Assembly: GCF_000285555.1 (NCBI RefSeq)
Contig: NZ_HE610997.1
Span: forward strand, 51,769-115,768
Origin: Kurthia massiliensis
GTDB taxonomy: Bacteria; Bacillota; Bacilli; Bacillales_A; Planococcaceae
Length of the DNA: 64,000 nt
Direction: 5' to 3'
Notes under the pieces: model-generated
Seen by the model: the letters and a program-made list of their open reading frames with translations, nothing else
Databases searched by the model: none
What the model was told of the DNA's origin: nothing
In this document: positions 62,883-64,000 of the stretch, piece by piece
Numbering within the stretch: the first letter of the stretch is position 1
Layout: each line of letters begins with the position of its first letter
Program-made: the position numbers and the translations under genes

Positions 62883-62945
62883 TATAAATTCCTCCCTAGT
62901 AGTGGTCATGTTTTTTTGTAAAGCATGAGCGGGGAGTCTTGGCTG

Positions 62946-63341
62946 CTAATCGTCGTTGTTGTCCGCTTCATCCGGTTTCTTTGGCGTTGGCATGCCGAAA
63001 AGAAATGGATTATACAATTTGAAGAAGTTCGTTAGTAGCTGTTGGAATTCATCGAATGAGCCAGCCCACAAGTCTAAATATTTTAGACCTTCTTCTGTAA
63101 TTGCGTAAATGCGTTTGGCTGGCCCATTTTCATCAGTATTCCATTCAGACGTGACTAACGCATCTTTTTCTAGTTGTCTTAAAATACGATAAAAGTTCCC
63201 TCGGTCAACGGAATCGATGCCGAAAGATGTGAGCTTTTCCATGAGCTCGTAGCCATATGCATTAATATCACGCAAATGCAGTAAAATTACCGGTACAAGA
63301 AAATTTTTCGGTGCACCAATATGTGGCTTTTTGGCGTTCAT
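62946..63341 (-). CDS. phaQ: PHB-responsive repressor PhaQ (PadR family)
   Basis: 131 residues. Winged helix of the PadR type: PVILLHLRDINAYGYELMEKL, DRGNFYRILRQLEKDALVTSEW and AKRIYAITEEGLKYLDLW. PhaQ represses phaP and its own gene and lets go when PHB is present. ATG 63341 after AGGTGATGG; two in-frame starts just upstream are also possible. Divergent from phaR with inverted repeats between. Confidence 0.9.
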   Translation of the reverse strand: MNAKKPHIGAPKNFLVPVILLHLRDINAYGYELMEKLTSFGIDSVDRGNFYRILRQLEKDALVTSEWNTDENGPAKRIYAITEEGLKYLDLWAGSFDEFQQLLTNFFKLYNPFLFGMPTPKKPDEADNNDD

Positions 63342-63371
63342 ATCCATCACCTATCTTCAAATTACTTATAA

Positions 63372-63436
63372 GTGTAATTTACACCTATGTGCAAAATGTG
63401 TCAAGTGTTTTCTGATATTTACACCCAACTTGTAAA
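63372..63436. promoter_or_regulatory. inverted repeats between phaQ and phaR (likely PhaQ operators)
   Basis: GTGTAA t TTACAC (63372-63384) and TTTACA cccaact TGTAAA (63418-63436) are two inverted repeats that share TTTACACC. They sit in the divergent promoter region where PhaQ is expected to bind. Confidence 0.5.
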
Positions 63437-63510
63437 AATAATTGAAATAATTGAAGAATATGGTAAAGTTGGAATTGTGAAATGATTTTATTGATAGAGG
63501 AGGAATTTTC

Positions 63511-64000
63511 GTGACGAATCAAACATTTGATGCGTTTAGTATTTGGAAAGATCTATACGATCGCACTGAGAGCGCATTCCGCGATTCGATTCAATCGACG
63601 CTTGAACAACCAGCCTTTGCAGAGGGACTAGGTCAAATTCAAAAGCAATACTTACAATATCAAGGATTAGTGAATGGCATGACAGAGTCTTACTTAAAGC
63701 AAGTAAACGTGCCAACACGTGATGAAATTGCGAGTATCGCTTCATTAGTGATCAATGTGGAGTCTAAAATTATCGATTTAGAAGACCAATTAGATGACAT
63801 CGACACAGCGCATGAAACGAATTCAAAAGAAATTAAACAATTAAAAACGTCTGTATCTAAATTAGATAAAAAATTAGATACAGTCATTGAATTGTTAACG
63901 AAACAAGTAGAGGCAACTGCAAAACCTGCACCTGTCACAGTACCAGCTGCGGATATTAAAGTGCAAACGGCTGCTTCTACAGCAAAAGCGACACCAAAAA
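63511..64000 (+). CDS. phaR: PHA synthase subunit PhaR (3' end outside window)
   Basis: At least 163 residues; the frame is open to the window end. Start GTG 63511 after GAGGAGG. The protein is helical, with a coiled-coil segment (IDLEDQLDDIDTAHETNSKEIKQ) and a linker rich in Ala, Pro and Thr near the end. It matches PhaR, the partner of the class IV PHA synthase PhaC; the phaB and phaC genes should follow outside the window. Confidence 0.9.
   Translation, partial: MTNQTFDAFSIWKDLYDRTESAFRDSIQSTLEQPAFAEGLGQIQKQYLQYQGLVNGMTESYLKQVNVPTRDEIASIASLVINVESKIIDLEDQLDDIDTAHETNSKEIKQLKTSVSKLDKKLDTVIELLTKQVEATAKPAPVTVPAADIKVQTAASTAKATPK

Overview
The window is low-GC Gram-positive (Firmicutes, order Bacillales) chromosome. 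Strong GGAGG-type ribosome binding sites, GTG and TTG starts, a tryptophan T-box, an S-box (SAM-I) riboswitch, a perfect TnrA/GlnR box, cre-like sites, BcrC and DesK homologues and a Bacillus-type phaP-phaQ/phaR locus all point there. The protein sequences look like the Planococcaceae/Caryophanaceae side of Bacillales (Kurthia-like). That placement is an inference; there is no rRNA or marker gene in the window to prove it. No prophage, insertion sequence or CRISPR array was found.

Layout. 1-7.8 kb: the tail of an acyl-CoA synthetase, a CAP-domain protein, a double zinc-ribbon protein, an ammonium transporter behind a TnrA-type box, a nucleotidyltransferase/exonuclease pair and small membrane or lipoproteins. 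7.8-13.7 kb: a TSUP transporter divergent from a TrmB regulator across a palindromic operator, then bcrC, an MFS transporter and a secreted glucosaminidase with three LysM domains. 14-15.5 kb: an unusual protein built of about 55 GYDxx-type pentads. 15.6-21.6 kb: gluconokinase, an M29-like peptidase, ilvE, and a cidA/cidB pair with its LysR regulator. 21.7-27.5 kb: small unknown proteins, a tRNA-Thr, an ASCH protein, an excalibur-domain protein and a DesK-type kinase with no partner.

27.6-36.2 kb is one malto/isomalto-oligosaccharide operon: a GH13 glucosidase, an MsmX-type ATPase, a binding lipoprotein, two permeases, a LacI regulator and a second GH13 enzyme. The two glucosidases differ at the residue that separates alpha-1,6 from alpha-1,4 preference. 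36.3-40.3 kb: a large unknown protein, an esterase, a nested-hairpin repeat element, and an MFS exporter behind what looks like a translational attenuator with a start-stop mini-ORF. 40.4-45.1 kb: trpDCFBA under a Trp T-box, without trpE or trpG. 45.2-50.7 kb: an AbrB-type membrane protein, an MBL hydrolase, a tyrosine recombinase, and a PAS-GGDEF-EAL protein whose GGDEF motif is degenerate.

50.8-58.1 kb holds three tandem secreted paralogues that share a repeat-rich core. The second has a duplicated beta module. The third carries a one-base frameshift and a shortened end, and a further fragment follows the first. 58.1-62.2 kb: a PfoR-like PTS IIC protein, a FabK/nitronate-monooxygenase-like flavoprotein, an orphan SAM-I riboswitch with no gene behind it, and a glutamate/dicarboxylate symporter. 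The window ends in the PHA granule locus: phasin phaP and repressor phaQ divergent from phaR, whose end lies outside.

The features most worth follow-up are the MFS leader attenuator, the orphan SAM riboswitch, the pentad-repeat protein and the tandem secreted family.
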